Shown here piece after piece: positions 1 through 6,833 of a stretch of 21,748 bases of DNA. The notes below the pieces were generated by a model. It was not told the origin of the DNA and searched no databases. It worked only from the letters and a program-made list of their open reading frames with translations. The position numbers and the translations under genes are program-made. Origin of the DNA: JAUJOE01 sp038252945 (GTDB taxonomy: Bacteria > Actinomycetota > Actinomycetes > Propionibacteriales > Nocardioidaceae); NCBI GenBank assembly GCA_038252945.1, contig JBBSHN010000035.1, forward strand, positions 1 to 21,748, written 5' to 3'. Each line of letters opens with the position of its first letter. The first letter of the stretch is position 1.

Positions 1-34
1 GCAATAAGAAGCGTGAAACGGGAGCAATTCAACA

Positions 35-78
35 CTTCCAAGCTGGCTATGGGGGTTCGATTCCCCTCACCCGCTCCA
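35..78 (+). other. 3' half of tRNA-Gly(UCC): putative attachment-site remnant
   Basis: Reading 5' to 3': a 7-nt anticodon loop CTTCCAA (35-41, anticodon TCC at 37-39), the 3' side of an anticodon stem GCTGG (42-46), a 4-nt variable region (47-50), a T arm GGGGG-TTCGATT-CCCCT (51-67), acceptor strand CACCCGC (68-74), discriminator T and encoded CCA (76-78). The 5' partners are missing. Bases 30-34 (CAACA) cannot pair with GCTGG, and no GCGGGTG acceptor strand or D arm precedes it. It is therefore a 3' tRNA fragment, not a functional gene. Tyrosine integrases commonly use exactly this segment, from anticodon loop to 3' end, as attB/attP. The displaced copy marks the far end of the insert, so the element would lie left of the window. 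The integrase itself is not in the window. Confidence 0.75.
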
Positions 79-229
79 CGAACGACCATGTCAGACGCTT
101 GCGTGCCGCGGCCGTACCAGACCAGTCATCCAAGCGGTGGCGAATCACTATCGCGGCGAAAGAACTCCGGACGAAGCACGAGCGTACTGGCGATTAACCT
201 CGCCGGCACTAGGGACTTCGGGCTCGTGT

Positions 230-967
230 CTACTTCAAGTGCCGGGCGAAGAACTGGGTCGCATCGTCCCCCTCTAACTGCGGCACGCCGGTGTGCCCGC
301 CCACATTCGCGTGCAGCGTCTTCTCCTTGGAGCCAAAGGCGTCGAACAGGTCCAGGGCCATTTGCCGGTCGTTCCCTTCGTCATCCCACTGCAGCAGTAC
401 GAGCAGCGGAATGGTGACCTGCCGGGCCTCCTCGAACATGGTGCGGGGCACGAAACTCCCGGCGAACAAAACGGCGGCGGAGATGCGCGGCTCGACTACC
501 GCCAGCCGGGTGGCGATGGAGATCACCCCTCCCGCGAACCCGACCGGCCCGCCGATGTCGGGAAGGGAAAGGAGTGTGTCCAGAGTTTCCTGCCATTCCG
601 GGACCGCCATTGCCACTAGCGGAACGATGAGCTGGTCGACGACTTCGGTGGAGACCGCCTGGCCGGCCGCCAGCGCTCTGCGCAGGTCGGCGCGGGCCTG
701 CTCGAGGGCGGCCCAACGAGGCCGGTCACCGCTCCCGGGGAGCTCGATGGTGGCTGCGGCGAAGCCCTCCGTCGCGGAGTGCCGGGCCCGCGTGGCAAGT
801 CGCGGGTACATCTTGAGCAGTCCGCCCGGGTGGCCGAGCAGGATCAGCGGTGCCGGTGTTGATGCCGAGCTGGATGCTGGCGTCCACAGGATGCCGGGGA
901 TCTCGCCGAGGGTGAATTCGCGTTCAACGACGCCGTCGTCAAGACGCTGTTCAGTAGTGAATTGAAT
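230..967 (-). CDS. alpha/beta hydrolase (dienelactone-hydrolase-like) with atypical AUU start
   Basis: About 245 residues if translated from 967. The first in-frame ATG is at 811, but the frame stays open upstream and encodes typical family sequence: EQRLDDGVVEREFTLG, then a first strand ending GHPGG (oxyanion region). The next in-frame stop lies at 994-992. Within the upstream part there is no ATG, GTG or TTG. ATT at 967-965 lies 7 nt after an AAAGG Shine-Dalgarno-like stretch, so AUU initiation, or loss of a former ATG, is inferred. Further on are QWDDEG (acid region) and GGHTGVP (catalytic His region). The nucleophile elbow reads GFAGG around residue 143-147, so the Ser of G-x-S-x-G appears to be Ala and hydrolase activity is doubtful. 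A hairpin (980-1006) sits just upstream of the ribosome-binding site. Substrate unknown. The gene is transcribed away from the sigma-factor unit. Confidence 0.8.
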   Translation of the reverse strand: MQFTTEQRLDDGVVEREFTLGEIPGILWTPASSSASTPAPLILLGHPGGLLKMYPRLATRARHSATEGFAAATIELPGSGDRPRWAALEQARADLRRALAAGQAVSTEVVDQLIVPLVAMAVPEWQETLDTLLSLPDIGGPVGFAGGVISIATRLAVVEPRISAAVLFAGSFVPRTMFEEARQVTIPLLVLLQWDDEGNDRQMALDLFDAFGSKEKTLHANVGGHTGVPQLEGDDATQFFARHLK

Positions 968-1398
968 GGTCGTGCCTTTCGGGAGTGCGCTTCAACGGCG
1001 CTCCCGGACGACCTATCGCCCGACCGTGACCTCAGAGAGGAGCACCCATGTCGATACGTTCATCGAGTACCACCTCCTCGTGCTGTCGCGGCCCCCGGAG
1101 ATTATCAGTCGTCGTCTCAAGCAGTTGAGTGAACCTGTTCACGCATCTCGGCATGTCCGAAGTTCGTCGACACTCGAAAGTACGCCGGATCGCGGTGGAC
1201 AGACGCACAGACCGGAGTGAGTCGGCCCTCGTGAGCGAATAAGTGCCGCGGCTTGTGCCGAGGGCGCTTCACCGCGCCTGGGCTGCCACGCAGGATGGCG
1301 GCAAGTTCGAAGACTTTAATGGTCGATGTCGAAGAGCCTGACCGCCGTTCGACGTACGTGCGAGAACCACTCTCCGCCAACTGATAGGAGTGATCAAG
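968..1398. other. Divergent intergenic region: hairpin and ECF-type promoter
   Basis: This stretch separates the leftward hydrolase from the rightward YCII/sigma unit. It holds a hairpin at 980-1006 (arms CGGGA/TCCCG and GCGC/GCGC, loop TTCAACG) directly upstream of the hydrolase start, and the putative ECF42 promoter at 1327-1353. A 24-codon frame at 1048 with a good AGAGAGGAG site and a Cys-Cys pair is present but unsupported. I see no further gene. Confidence 0.5.
1327..1353 (+). promoter_or_regulatory. Putative ECF42 sigma-factor promoter
   Basis: TGTCGA (1327-1332), 17-nt spacer, CGAC (1350-1353), followed about 32 nt later by the ribosome-binding site of the YCII gene. As I recall, the motif published for ECF42 sigma factors in Streptomyces venezuelae is TGTCGA at -35 with a CGA(T/C)-type -10, and its targets are genes for DGPF proteins. 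The spacing and position fit self-activation of this YCII-sigma operon by the sigma factor encoded downstream. Confidence 0.55.
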
Positions 1399-1773
1399 AT
1401 GCCGCGGTTTATGGGATTCGTGAGGATGGAAGAAGGCCTGGGCACGCCGCCACAGGCGCTGTTCGACGCGATGGACGCCTACATCGGCGAACGGGCCGCC
1501 AAGGGTGTCTTCCTCGACGGCGGCGGTCTGTACGGGACTGAGGACGCCGTGAACTTTGTGGTCCGGCAGGGCGAGGTCAGCCGGGTCGACGGACCGTACG
1601 CCGAGGCCAAGGAGGTCGTCGGCGGCTGGGCCATCATGCAGTATGAATCCCTCGAGGAGGCCGTGGCCGATCAGCAAGAGTTCGCTGAGCTGCACGCGAA
1701 GTACTGGCCCGAGGTCACCGTGATCTCGACCCTGCGCCAGATCTCCATGGGCCCGGAGGCCCCCGGTGACTGA
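1399..1773 (+). CDS. YCII/DGPF-domain protein, partner of the ECF sigma factor
   Basis: 124 residues starting MPRFMGFVRMEEG. The start is ATG 1399 because TAGGAG (1385-1390) lies 8 nt upstream; an in-frame GTG at 1390 would overlap that site. The protein shows the family layout: an N-terminal beta strand, helix LFDAMDAYIGE, GLYGTEDAV, and the diagnostic DGPYAEAKEVVGGW near residues 65-80, followed by SLEEAVA and a C-terminal strand. YCII-related proteins are small ferredoxin-like-fold proteins of unknown or poorly defined enzymatic role. In actinobacteria, DGPF members are the standard genomic neighbours and targets of ECF42 sigma factors. The stop is 23 nt before the sigma-factor start, so the two are probably co-transcribed from the motif at 1327-1353. 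Confidence 0.9.
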   Translation: MPRFMGFVRMEEGLGTPPQALFDAMDAYIGERAAKGVFLDGGGLYGTEDAVNFVVRQGEVSRVDGPYAEAKEVVGGWAIMQYESLEEAVADQQEFAELHAKYWPEVTVISTLRQISMGPEAPGD

Positions 1774-1796
1774 ACGGGACTCACTACGCTGGCATC

Positions 1797-3089
1797 GTGC
1801 CGGCAGAGACCAGTGCAGATGACCCGACCGAGGCCATCTTCGCCGCGTGGCGGGCCGAGTCGGCCCGCCTCGTCGGCGCTCTCACCCGGATGACGCGTGA
1901 TGTGGAGCTGGCCGAGGACCTGGCGCAGGACGCACTCGTGGCCGCGCTCGAGCAGTGGCCCACAACGGGAGTCCCGGACAACCCGATTGCATGGTTGATG
2001 ACCATCGCGAAGCGGCGCGGCATCGACCACTTCCGGCGCGCCGACAGCCTTCGCCGCAAGATTGCGGACCTCGAACACGCCCGCGGCGGAGAGGAGGAGG
2101 AGATGCCCGACCTCGACAGCCAGGTTGACTACATCGAGGACGATGTCCTGCGGCTAATTTTCTTGTCCTGCCACCCCTCCTTAACGGCCGAGTCCCGGGC
2201 CGCGCTGACGCTGCGTCTGGTTGGAGGACTCACAACCGCCGAGATCGCCCGCGGGTTCTTGGCCACCGAATCCACCATGGGCCAGCGCATCTCGCGAGCC
2301 AAGAAGACACTGTCCGCCGCTCAGGCCGAGTTCGAGCTGCCCACTGGGCCTGAGCGGACCAGGCGTCTCGACGACGTCATGGCCGTGATCTACCTGATCT
2401 TCAACGAGGGCTACACAGCCACCGCTGGTGAGGACTGGATGCGCCCCGACCTGGCGAGCGAGGCGATAAGGCTCGCGCGCATGCTGGTCGCAGTCGCTCC
2501 CGACGAGCCCGAGGTGCTCGGACTGCAGGCGCTGCTTGAGATACAGGGCTCGCGGATGGCCGCCCGACTCGATGAGCACGGAGCGCCGGTCCTGCTGGAA
2601 GCGCAGGACCGGACGCGGTGGGACCAGTTGCTGATCCGGCGCGGGCTCGCCGCCCTGCAGCAGGCCGAGCTGCTCGCCGCGCGCGGGAAGCCGGTCGGGA
2701 AGTACTTCTTGCAGGCCTCGATCGCCGCCCAGCACGCCCGCGCAAAGCGTGCCGAGGACACGAGCTGGCGCCGGATCGCGGCTCTTTACGACGTCCTGGC
2801 CGACGCCGCGCCGGGACCGGTCGTCGAGGTGAACCGGGCGGTCGCGTACGGGCGGGCGTTCGGCCCGAACACGGGGCTTGTTGTGCTCGAGGAGCTGGAC
2901 GTACGTGTGCTCGGCGACTCGCCGCTCGCGCCGAGTGTGCGCGGAGACCTGCTCGAACGGGCCGGGCTACACGCGCAGGCGAGCGAGGCGTTCACCGAGG
3001 CGGCCGCGCGCACCAGAAACGAGAGCGAGCGTGCAGTCCTGCACCGTCGGGCCGAACTGAGCCTGACGCGCGTGTCTAAGTCGACGTGA
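1797..3089 (+). CDS. ECF42-type RNA polymerase sigma factor with C-terminal TPR-like extension
   Basis: 430 residues, about twice a minimal ECF sigma factor. The sigma2 region spans about 12-80 (RMTRDVELAEDLAQDALVAA and a NPIAWLMTIAKRRGIDHFRR helix). Sigma4 lies at about 130-185 (LTLRLVGGLTTAEIARGFL). The extension begins with the hallmark VIYLIFNEGYTAT near residue 200 (DUF6596) and continues with helical TPR-like repeats, including VVEVNRAVAYGRAFGP and ERAGLHAQASEAFTEAA. In the ECF42 group this extension is part of the functional protein and no classical anti-sigma factor is needed. The start is GTG 1797, with no clear Shine-Dalgarno sequence. It lies 23 nt after the YCII stop. The expected targets are YCII/DGPF genes, including its own operon. 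The signal it senses is unknown. Confidence 0.9.
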   Translation: MPAETSADDPTEAIFAAWRAESARLVGALTRMTRDVELAEDLAQDALVAALEQWPTTGVPDNPIAWLMTIAKRRGIDHFRRADSLRRKIADLEHARGGEEEEMPDLDSQVDYIEDDVLRLIFLSCHPSLTAESRAALTLRLVGGLTTAEIARGFLATESTMGQRISRAKKTLSAAQAEFELPTGPERTRRLDDVMAVIYLIFNEGYTATAGEDWMRPDLASEAIRLARMLVAVAPDEPEVLGLQALLEIQGSRMAARLDEHGAPVLLEAQDRTRWDQLLIRRGLAALQQAELLAARGKPVGKYFLQASIAAQHARAKRAEDTSWRRIAALYDVLADAAPGPVVEVNRAVAYGRAFGPNTGLVVLEELDVRVLGDSPLAPSVRGDLLERAGLHAQASEAFTEAAARTRNESERAVLHRRAELSLTRVSKST

Positions 3090-3146
3090 TCCGCCCGACG
3101 CGTCCGGGAGCTTCGGACAGCCACCCGGTCTCAGCCTTGGCTCATG

Positions 3147-3164
3147 GACCCGACCCATCGGGTC
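3147..3164 (+). terminator. Short inverted repeat after the sigma-factor gene
   Basis: GACCCG (3147-3152), a 6-nt loop, and CGGGTC (3159-3164) form a perfect 6-bp GC-rich stem 57 nt past the sigma-factor stop. There is no T tract, so it could be a weak terminator or simply a chance palindrome in GC-rich DNA. Confidence 0.25.
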
Positions 3165-3207
3165 ACATCTGGGCACTGAAAGGTCACGACCTCGCCGCTG
3201 ACAGGCA

Positions 3208-4173
3208 GTGGGATTGAGTCCAGACGTGGCTCAAGTGCTTCATTCCGACGAGCTCCCAATCGACGCCAAGCTGGTCCGCGCGTTGGTGCGTCGGGTAATG
3301 CCTGACTACGCCGACGCTCCGCTACGCCGCTTGCGGACAACCGGTTCAACCAACGCGCTGTTCCGTCTCGGCACCGAATTCGTTGTGCGGCTGCCGCGCC
3401 AACGTGGAGGATCGGCCACCATCACCAAAGAAGCCGCATGGCTTCCGGTGCTGGGTCCCGTGCTGCCGGTTTCCGTGCCTGATGTCGTTGCAGTGTTCGA
3501 ACCCGACAGTGACTACCCCGAGCGCTGGTCGGTGGTCCGCTGGATCGATGGTGAACACCCTGAAGTGATCGATCCGAGCACATCTGTCGACCCCCGACGC
3601 GAGGTTCTGGCGAGGGATCTCGCCGCTGTAGTGCAAGCACTCCAGGAGGCGGAGGTCCCTGCCGGAGCAGTCAGTCACCCGGACCTACAGTGGTACCGCG
3701 GCGAGCCGCTCGCCAAGATGGATCAGATAACCCGAGAGAACATCGAGAGCTGCCGGTCGTTGCAGGACTTCGAGTTGGACCTCGACGTCGCCGAGCGGGT
3801 CTGGGACGAAGCCATGAAGATGTCTGGCGCTCGAGACCCGACAACGCCGCGGTGGTATCACGGCGATCTTGCGGCGGAGAACCTCCTCGTTCAGGACGGG
3901 AAGCTGGTCGCGGTCCTGGACTTCGGGGGCTTGTCGGTTGGTGACCCCACTGTGGATCTCGTAGTTGCCTGGGAAATCCTCGACCCTCCTGCGAGAGAAC
4001 TCTTCCGACGGCAGCTCAACGTCGATGACGCGACCTGGCTGCGGGGCCGAGCTTGGGCTCTCTGCATCACCCTGATGATCTGGTATTACTGGACGACCAT
4101 GCCCGACAGGCGGGCAAGCCGCATGGCCCTGGGTCGCAACGTCCTAGCAGACGCCGGCGTCTCCGGGTGCTGA
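3208..4173 (+). CDS. Aminoglycoside phosphotransferase (APH)-family kinase
   Basis: 321 residues with the protein-kinase-like APH fold. LRRLRTTGSTNALFRLGTEFVVRLPR (about 40-65) gives the nucleotide-binding strand and Lys/Arg region. HGDLAAENLL (about 227-236) is the catalytic loop with the HGD base and the metal-binding Asn. DFGGLSVGDPTVDL (about 246-259) carries the Mg-binding Asp of the DFG-like motif. It phosphorylates a hydroxyl of an aminoglycoside or another small molecule; many chromosomal members have no known antibiotic substrate, so resistance cannot be inferred. The start is uncertain: GTG 3208, TTG 3214 and GTG 3226 are all possible and none has a strong ribosome-binding site. The neighbours give no substrate clue. 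The gene stands alone and converges on the aldo/keto reductase gene. Confidence 0.88.
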   Translation: MGLSPDVAQVLHSDELPIDAKLVRALVRRVMPDYADAPLRRLRTTGSTNALFRLGTEFVVRLPRQRGGSATITKEAAWLPVLGPVLPVSVPDVVAVFEPDSDYPERWSVVRWIDGEHPEVIDPSTSVDPRREVLARDLAAVVQALQEAEVPAGAVSHPDLQWYRGEPLAKMDQITRENIESCRSLQDFELDLDVAERVWDEAMKMSGARDPTTPRWYHGDLAAENLLVQDGKLVAVLDFGGLSVGDPTVDLVVAWEILDPPARELFRRQLNVDDATWLRGRAWALCITLMIWYYWTTMPDRRASRMALGRNVLADAGVSGC

Positions 4174-4484
4174 GCCGAACGCTCGCAGTGTTCCGCCCAG
4201 GCAGAGCGCGGTAGTAGGTGCTGGTTCGATGCGACGAGCCCACTACCTGACGCGTTGAGGCTGACACCATCGTTCACGTACCCCGTGTCAGTCTGGTTGG
4301 ATCACTGCTAGGTGCGCGAGATCTCCCTCACGAACGGTCTGAGGGTTATCTCGCTGCAACGGATTCGGATCCCGAACAGCGGCCAGTCAGCCAACAGTTG
4401 TCGGTAGGCATCACGCTCTTCATTCGCCTCAGTCGGCATATCGGCGGGCTACGACCCGCTTGGGTCATCGGACTCGACATAGGG
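4174..4484. other. Intergenic region between convergent genes, with one inverted repeat
   Basis: No convincing coding frame on either strand. It contains a perfect 7-bp inverted repeat, CTGACAC (4261-4267) and GTGTCAG (4285-4291), separated by 17 nt. In this convergent position it may contribute to termination, but there is no T run. Nothing else is recognisable. Confidence 0.4.
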
Positions 4485-5468
4485 CTAGCGGTTGATCATC
4501 TGTTGCATGGCCTCGGGGTAGCGCTCACCAACGATCTGTACTTGGGTCGAGGCGTCATCAAGCTCAGCGAGGTCCTCAGCGGTCAACGCCACGTCGGCCG
4601 CACCAATGTTCTCGTCGAGCCGGGTCAGGCGGCGGGTGCCCGGGATCGGGACGATGGACGGTGCCTGGGCCAGGAGCCATGCGAGTGCGATTTGCCCGAC
4701 GGATGCGCCCTTGCGCTCGGCTACCGTCCGGACTCGGTCGACCAGTGCGAGGTTAGCCTCGCGGGCTTCCAGCGTGAAGCGTGGAAGGTTGGCCCTGATG
4801 TCGCCGTCGGAGAACTCGGTGGTGGCGTCGACAGTCCCGGTGAGGAACCCACGGCCTAGCGGGCTGAACGGGACGAAGCCGATCCCGAGTTCGTCGAGAG
4901 TGTCCAGGATGGCGCCCTCCGGCTCGCGCCAGAAGAGTGAGTACTCGCTTTGGAGGGCGGTCACCGCCTGGACGGCGTGGGCCCGCCGAAGAGTGTCAAC
5001 GCCGGCCTCGGACAGGCCGAAGTGGTGGACCTTCCCCTCTTCGATCAGCTCCTTGACCGTGCCGGCCACGTCCTCGATCGGGACGTCAGGATCGACCCGG
5101 TGCTGGTAGAGCAGGTCGACGTGGTCGGTGCGGAGCCGGCGCAGCGAGCCTTCGAGCGCTTCGCGGATGTGTTCGGGCCGGCTGTCCAGCTTGCGGTCGC
5201 TGTCGTCGAGGGAGAAGCCGAACTTGGTCGCGATGACGACCTCGTCCCGGACCGGCGCGAGCGCCTCACCGACGACCTCCTCGTTGTCGTAGGGCCCGTA
5301 CACCTCGGCGGTGTCGAAGAACGTCACGCCGTGCTCGACGGCCTGTCGCAGGAACTCGACCATCGTCGCCCGGTCCGGTGAGGGGCCAAACGACTGGCTG
5401 ATCCCCATGCAGCCCAGCCCGAGCGCCGAGACCTCAAGCCCGGCAGTGCCAAGTGTCCGCCGTTTCAT
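4485..5468 (-). CDS. Aldo/keto reductase, NADPH-dependent
   Basis: 327 residues from ATG 5468, preceded by GAAGGAG and AAGGAC. The longer open frame upstream has no family sequence. It is a TIM-barrel reductase of the aldo/keto superfamily. The catalytic tetrad is visible: Asp52 and Tyr57 in FFDTAEVYG, Lys82 in IATKFGF, His123 in LLYQHRVD. Further on are PFSPLGRGFLTG (about 220-231) and the C-terminal cofactor-phosphate region IVPIPGTRR. The sequence resembles the common actinobacterial group annotated as general aldo/keto reductases, acting on aldehydes or ketones with NADPH; the physiological substrate is not predictable. It is monocistronic on the minus strand. A degraded frame lies just upstream at 5531-5656. 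Confidence 0.92.
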   Translation of the reverse strand: MKRRTLGTAGLEVSALGLGCMGISQSFGPSPDRATMVEFLRQAVEHGVTFFDTAEVYGPYDNEEVVGEALAPVRDEVVIATKFGFSLDDSDRKLDSRPEHIREALEGSLRRLRTDHVDLLYQHRVDPDVPIEDVAGTVKELIEEGKVHHFGLSEAGVDTLRRAHAVQAVTALQSEYSLFWREPEGAILDTLDELGIGFVPFSPLGRGFLTGTVDATTEFSDGDIRANLPRFTLEAREANLALVDRVRTVAERKGASVGQIALAWLLAQAPSIVPIPGTRRLTRLDENIGAADVALTAEDLAELDDASTQVQIVGERYPEAMQQMINR

Positions 5469-5530
5469 GTCCTTGATGCTCCTTCGTCGAAGAGATGGTT
5501 GGGCTGCGCGAACTTGCGTGGACCTCGAGG

Positions 5531-5656
5531 TCAGCCAGTGCCCGTACCGTCCCGTACGCCTTCGAGCAGATAATCCGACCCGGTCATGACCCCCTCGAGG
5601 ATGATGGACACCAGCTTCCGAACGTACCCCGGGCACAAACCCGATGTACGCAGGGT
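5531..5656 (-). pseudogene. Possible C-terminal remnant of an NmrA/SDR-like oxidoreductase
   Basis: A minus-strand frame of about 40 codons reads GYVRKLVSIILEGVMTGSDY and then LLEGVRDGTGTG before a stop. It recalls the C-terminal helix and the SDY-xxDGV segment of NAD(P)-binding NmrA-like reductases, which normally continue into a few more turns. No N-terminal Rossmann part is present upstream. The rest of the 5469-5834 gap shows nothing recognisable. Similarity is judged from memory of the family only, so this is a weak call. Confidence 0.25.
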
Positions 5657-5834
5657 CAAGTTGCTCCCGACCAGCCCGCGAACACTTCTGGGACGCATCG
5701 ATCCATGCAGGATGCCAGCCATCTGACGCGGCCGTCGTGCTGAGCCACTTCCCGGCTTTCCGCCGAAAGGCAGGACCACAACGGCGCAGAGACGCTGGTT
5801 CGTGCCGGAGTGAAGGGTGCCGACCGGGTGGAGG

Positions 5835-6533
5835 TCACAAAGCGACGCAGGCGTTGGCGACGGTAACGGTCCATACCTCGGGGTGGGTAAACCAGAAGTT
5901 GTGCGGTACACCAGGGACGGTCGCGAACTGGCCGTGCAGAACGAGCGCGGCAAGCTGTGCCAGTGGCCACGACGGGCGGATGTCGTCTCCGGCGGCAATG
6001 AAGCGCATCGGCACCTCGCAGTCTGCCAGTCGCCTCCATACGTCGGGTTGATGAATCCAGTCGGTGAACGAGTCGCTGAGCGACGCATGCACCTCTGGCA
6101 CCCAGTCGATGTTGACTACGGGCTCCGTGACTTTCCCCGCGTCGTAGGCCCCGGACCAGGTCCGATCGAGTTGAGGACCACTACCGGCGATCCCGATCAC
6201 CGCCGCCACCGCTTCCGGATGTTCGACCGCGTAGCGAACAGCCAGATCACAGCCCCAGGAGTGACCCATCACAATCCAGCTGCCCACTCCGACAGCCTCA
6301 CGGATGCCTTCGAGATCAGCGATCGCCCGCTCCATGGTGTGCGGACCGCCCCCCGAGCGGCCGACGCCGCGCGGTTCGGGGTACCAGGTGCGGTGATGAG
6401 GCGGTGAGATCTCGTCTCGCTCCAGGTACTGTACGCAACCAGGTCCGCCGGTCAGAGCGACCAGGTCTGGCCCGTCGCCCGTCACGCCGACGTACAACGC
6501 CACGCCCTCGATCTGCACCATCCGCGACTGCAT
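5835..6533 (-). CDS. Alpha/beta hydrolase, proline iminopeptidase-like
   Basis: About 232 residues from ATG 6533 (ATG 6521 and an upstream GTG at 6566 are alternatives; none has a well-spaced Shine-Dalgarno site). Features of the prolyl-aminopeptidase-type hydrolases are GGPG (29-32, oxyanion hole), WYPEPRGVGRSGGG (the family's DQRGxGxS segment, here with EPRG), GHSWG (90-94, nucleophile Ser92), AAGDD (acid region) and PGVPHNFW (catalytic His). It is somewhat short for the family (about 280-310) because the cap region is compact. It hydrolyses an amide or ester; substrate not predictable. It has no signal peptide, so it is probably cytoplasmic. It lies downstream of the ABC operon on the same strand but 300 nt away, with a nested inverted repeat between. 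Confidence 0.85.
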   Translation of the reverse strand: MQSRMVQIEGVALYVGVTGDGPDLVALTGGPGCVQYLERDEISPPHHRTWYPEPRGVGRSGGGPHTMERAIADLEGIREAVGVGSWIVMGHSWGCDLAVRYAVEHPEAVAAVIGIAGSGPQLDRTWSGAYDAGKVTEPVVNIDWVPEVHASLSDSFTDWIHQPDVWRRLADCEVPMRFIAAGDDIRPSWPLAQLAALVLHGQFATVPGVPHNFWFTHPEVWTVTVANACVAL

Positions 6534-6585
6534 CTCCACGGACGCTAGCAACAGCAGCCGTCCCACCTACCGCGCTCTGCCGTGT

Positions 6586-6640
6586 CCCGCAGACTCCCGA
6601 ATCCTGCCCGGAGCGATATGACGGATGCTCCGTCTGCGGG
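6586..6640. repeat. Nested inverted repeats in the hydrolase/ABC intergenic region
   Basis: Outer arms CCCGCAGAC (6586-6594) and GTCTGCGGG (6632-6640) are a perfect 9-bp inverted repeat. Inside are GGAGC (6610-6614)/GCTCC (6627-6631) and the compact perfect hairpin GACGGA-TGC-TCCGTC (6620-6634), which overlaps the right arm and could therefore form an alternative structure. It lies downstream of the ABC stop and upstream of the hydrolase start. There is no T tract on either strand. The rest of 6534-6833 shows no gene. Confidence 0.5.
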
Positions 6641-6833
6641 CCGCTTGAGGCAGAACGGGAACGGTCCGCGGGATCCCCAGCGTGGGAGGATCGCGCAGGC
6701 CCATCACAGCCGGTGCCCCAGGGACAGCGGCGCGTGCACTCGGGCGCTCACTGCGATGACGAACCACGTCAATACTCAAGCGGCCGACACCAGCGGCAGG
6801 TCGCCAAACAGCCACATGCTCAAGCGAACCCGA

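Noticed and set aside
230..811. Taking the hydrolase start at ATG 811
   Set aside because: This would remove the first strand and oxyanion segment (GHPGG), which are clearly encoded upstream in the same frame.
1048..1122. 24-codon frame with good ribosome-binding site and Cys-Cys-Arg, resembling a cysteine leader peptide
   Set aside because: No sulfur-metabolism gene follows, no attenuator hairpin is seen next to it, and the downstream YCII gene has its own promoter-like motif 200 nt later.
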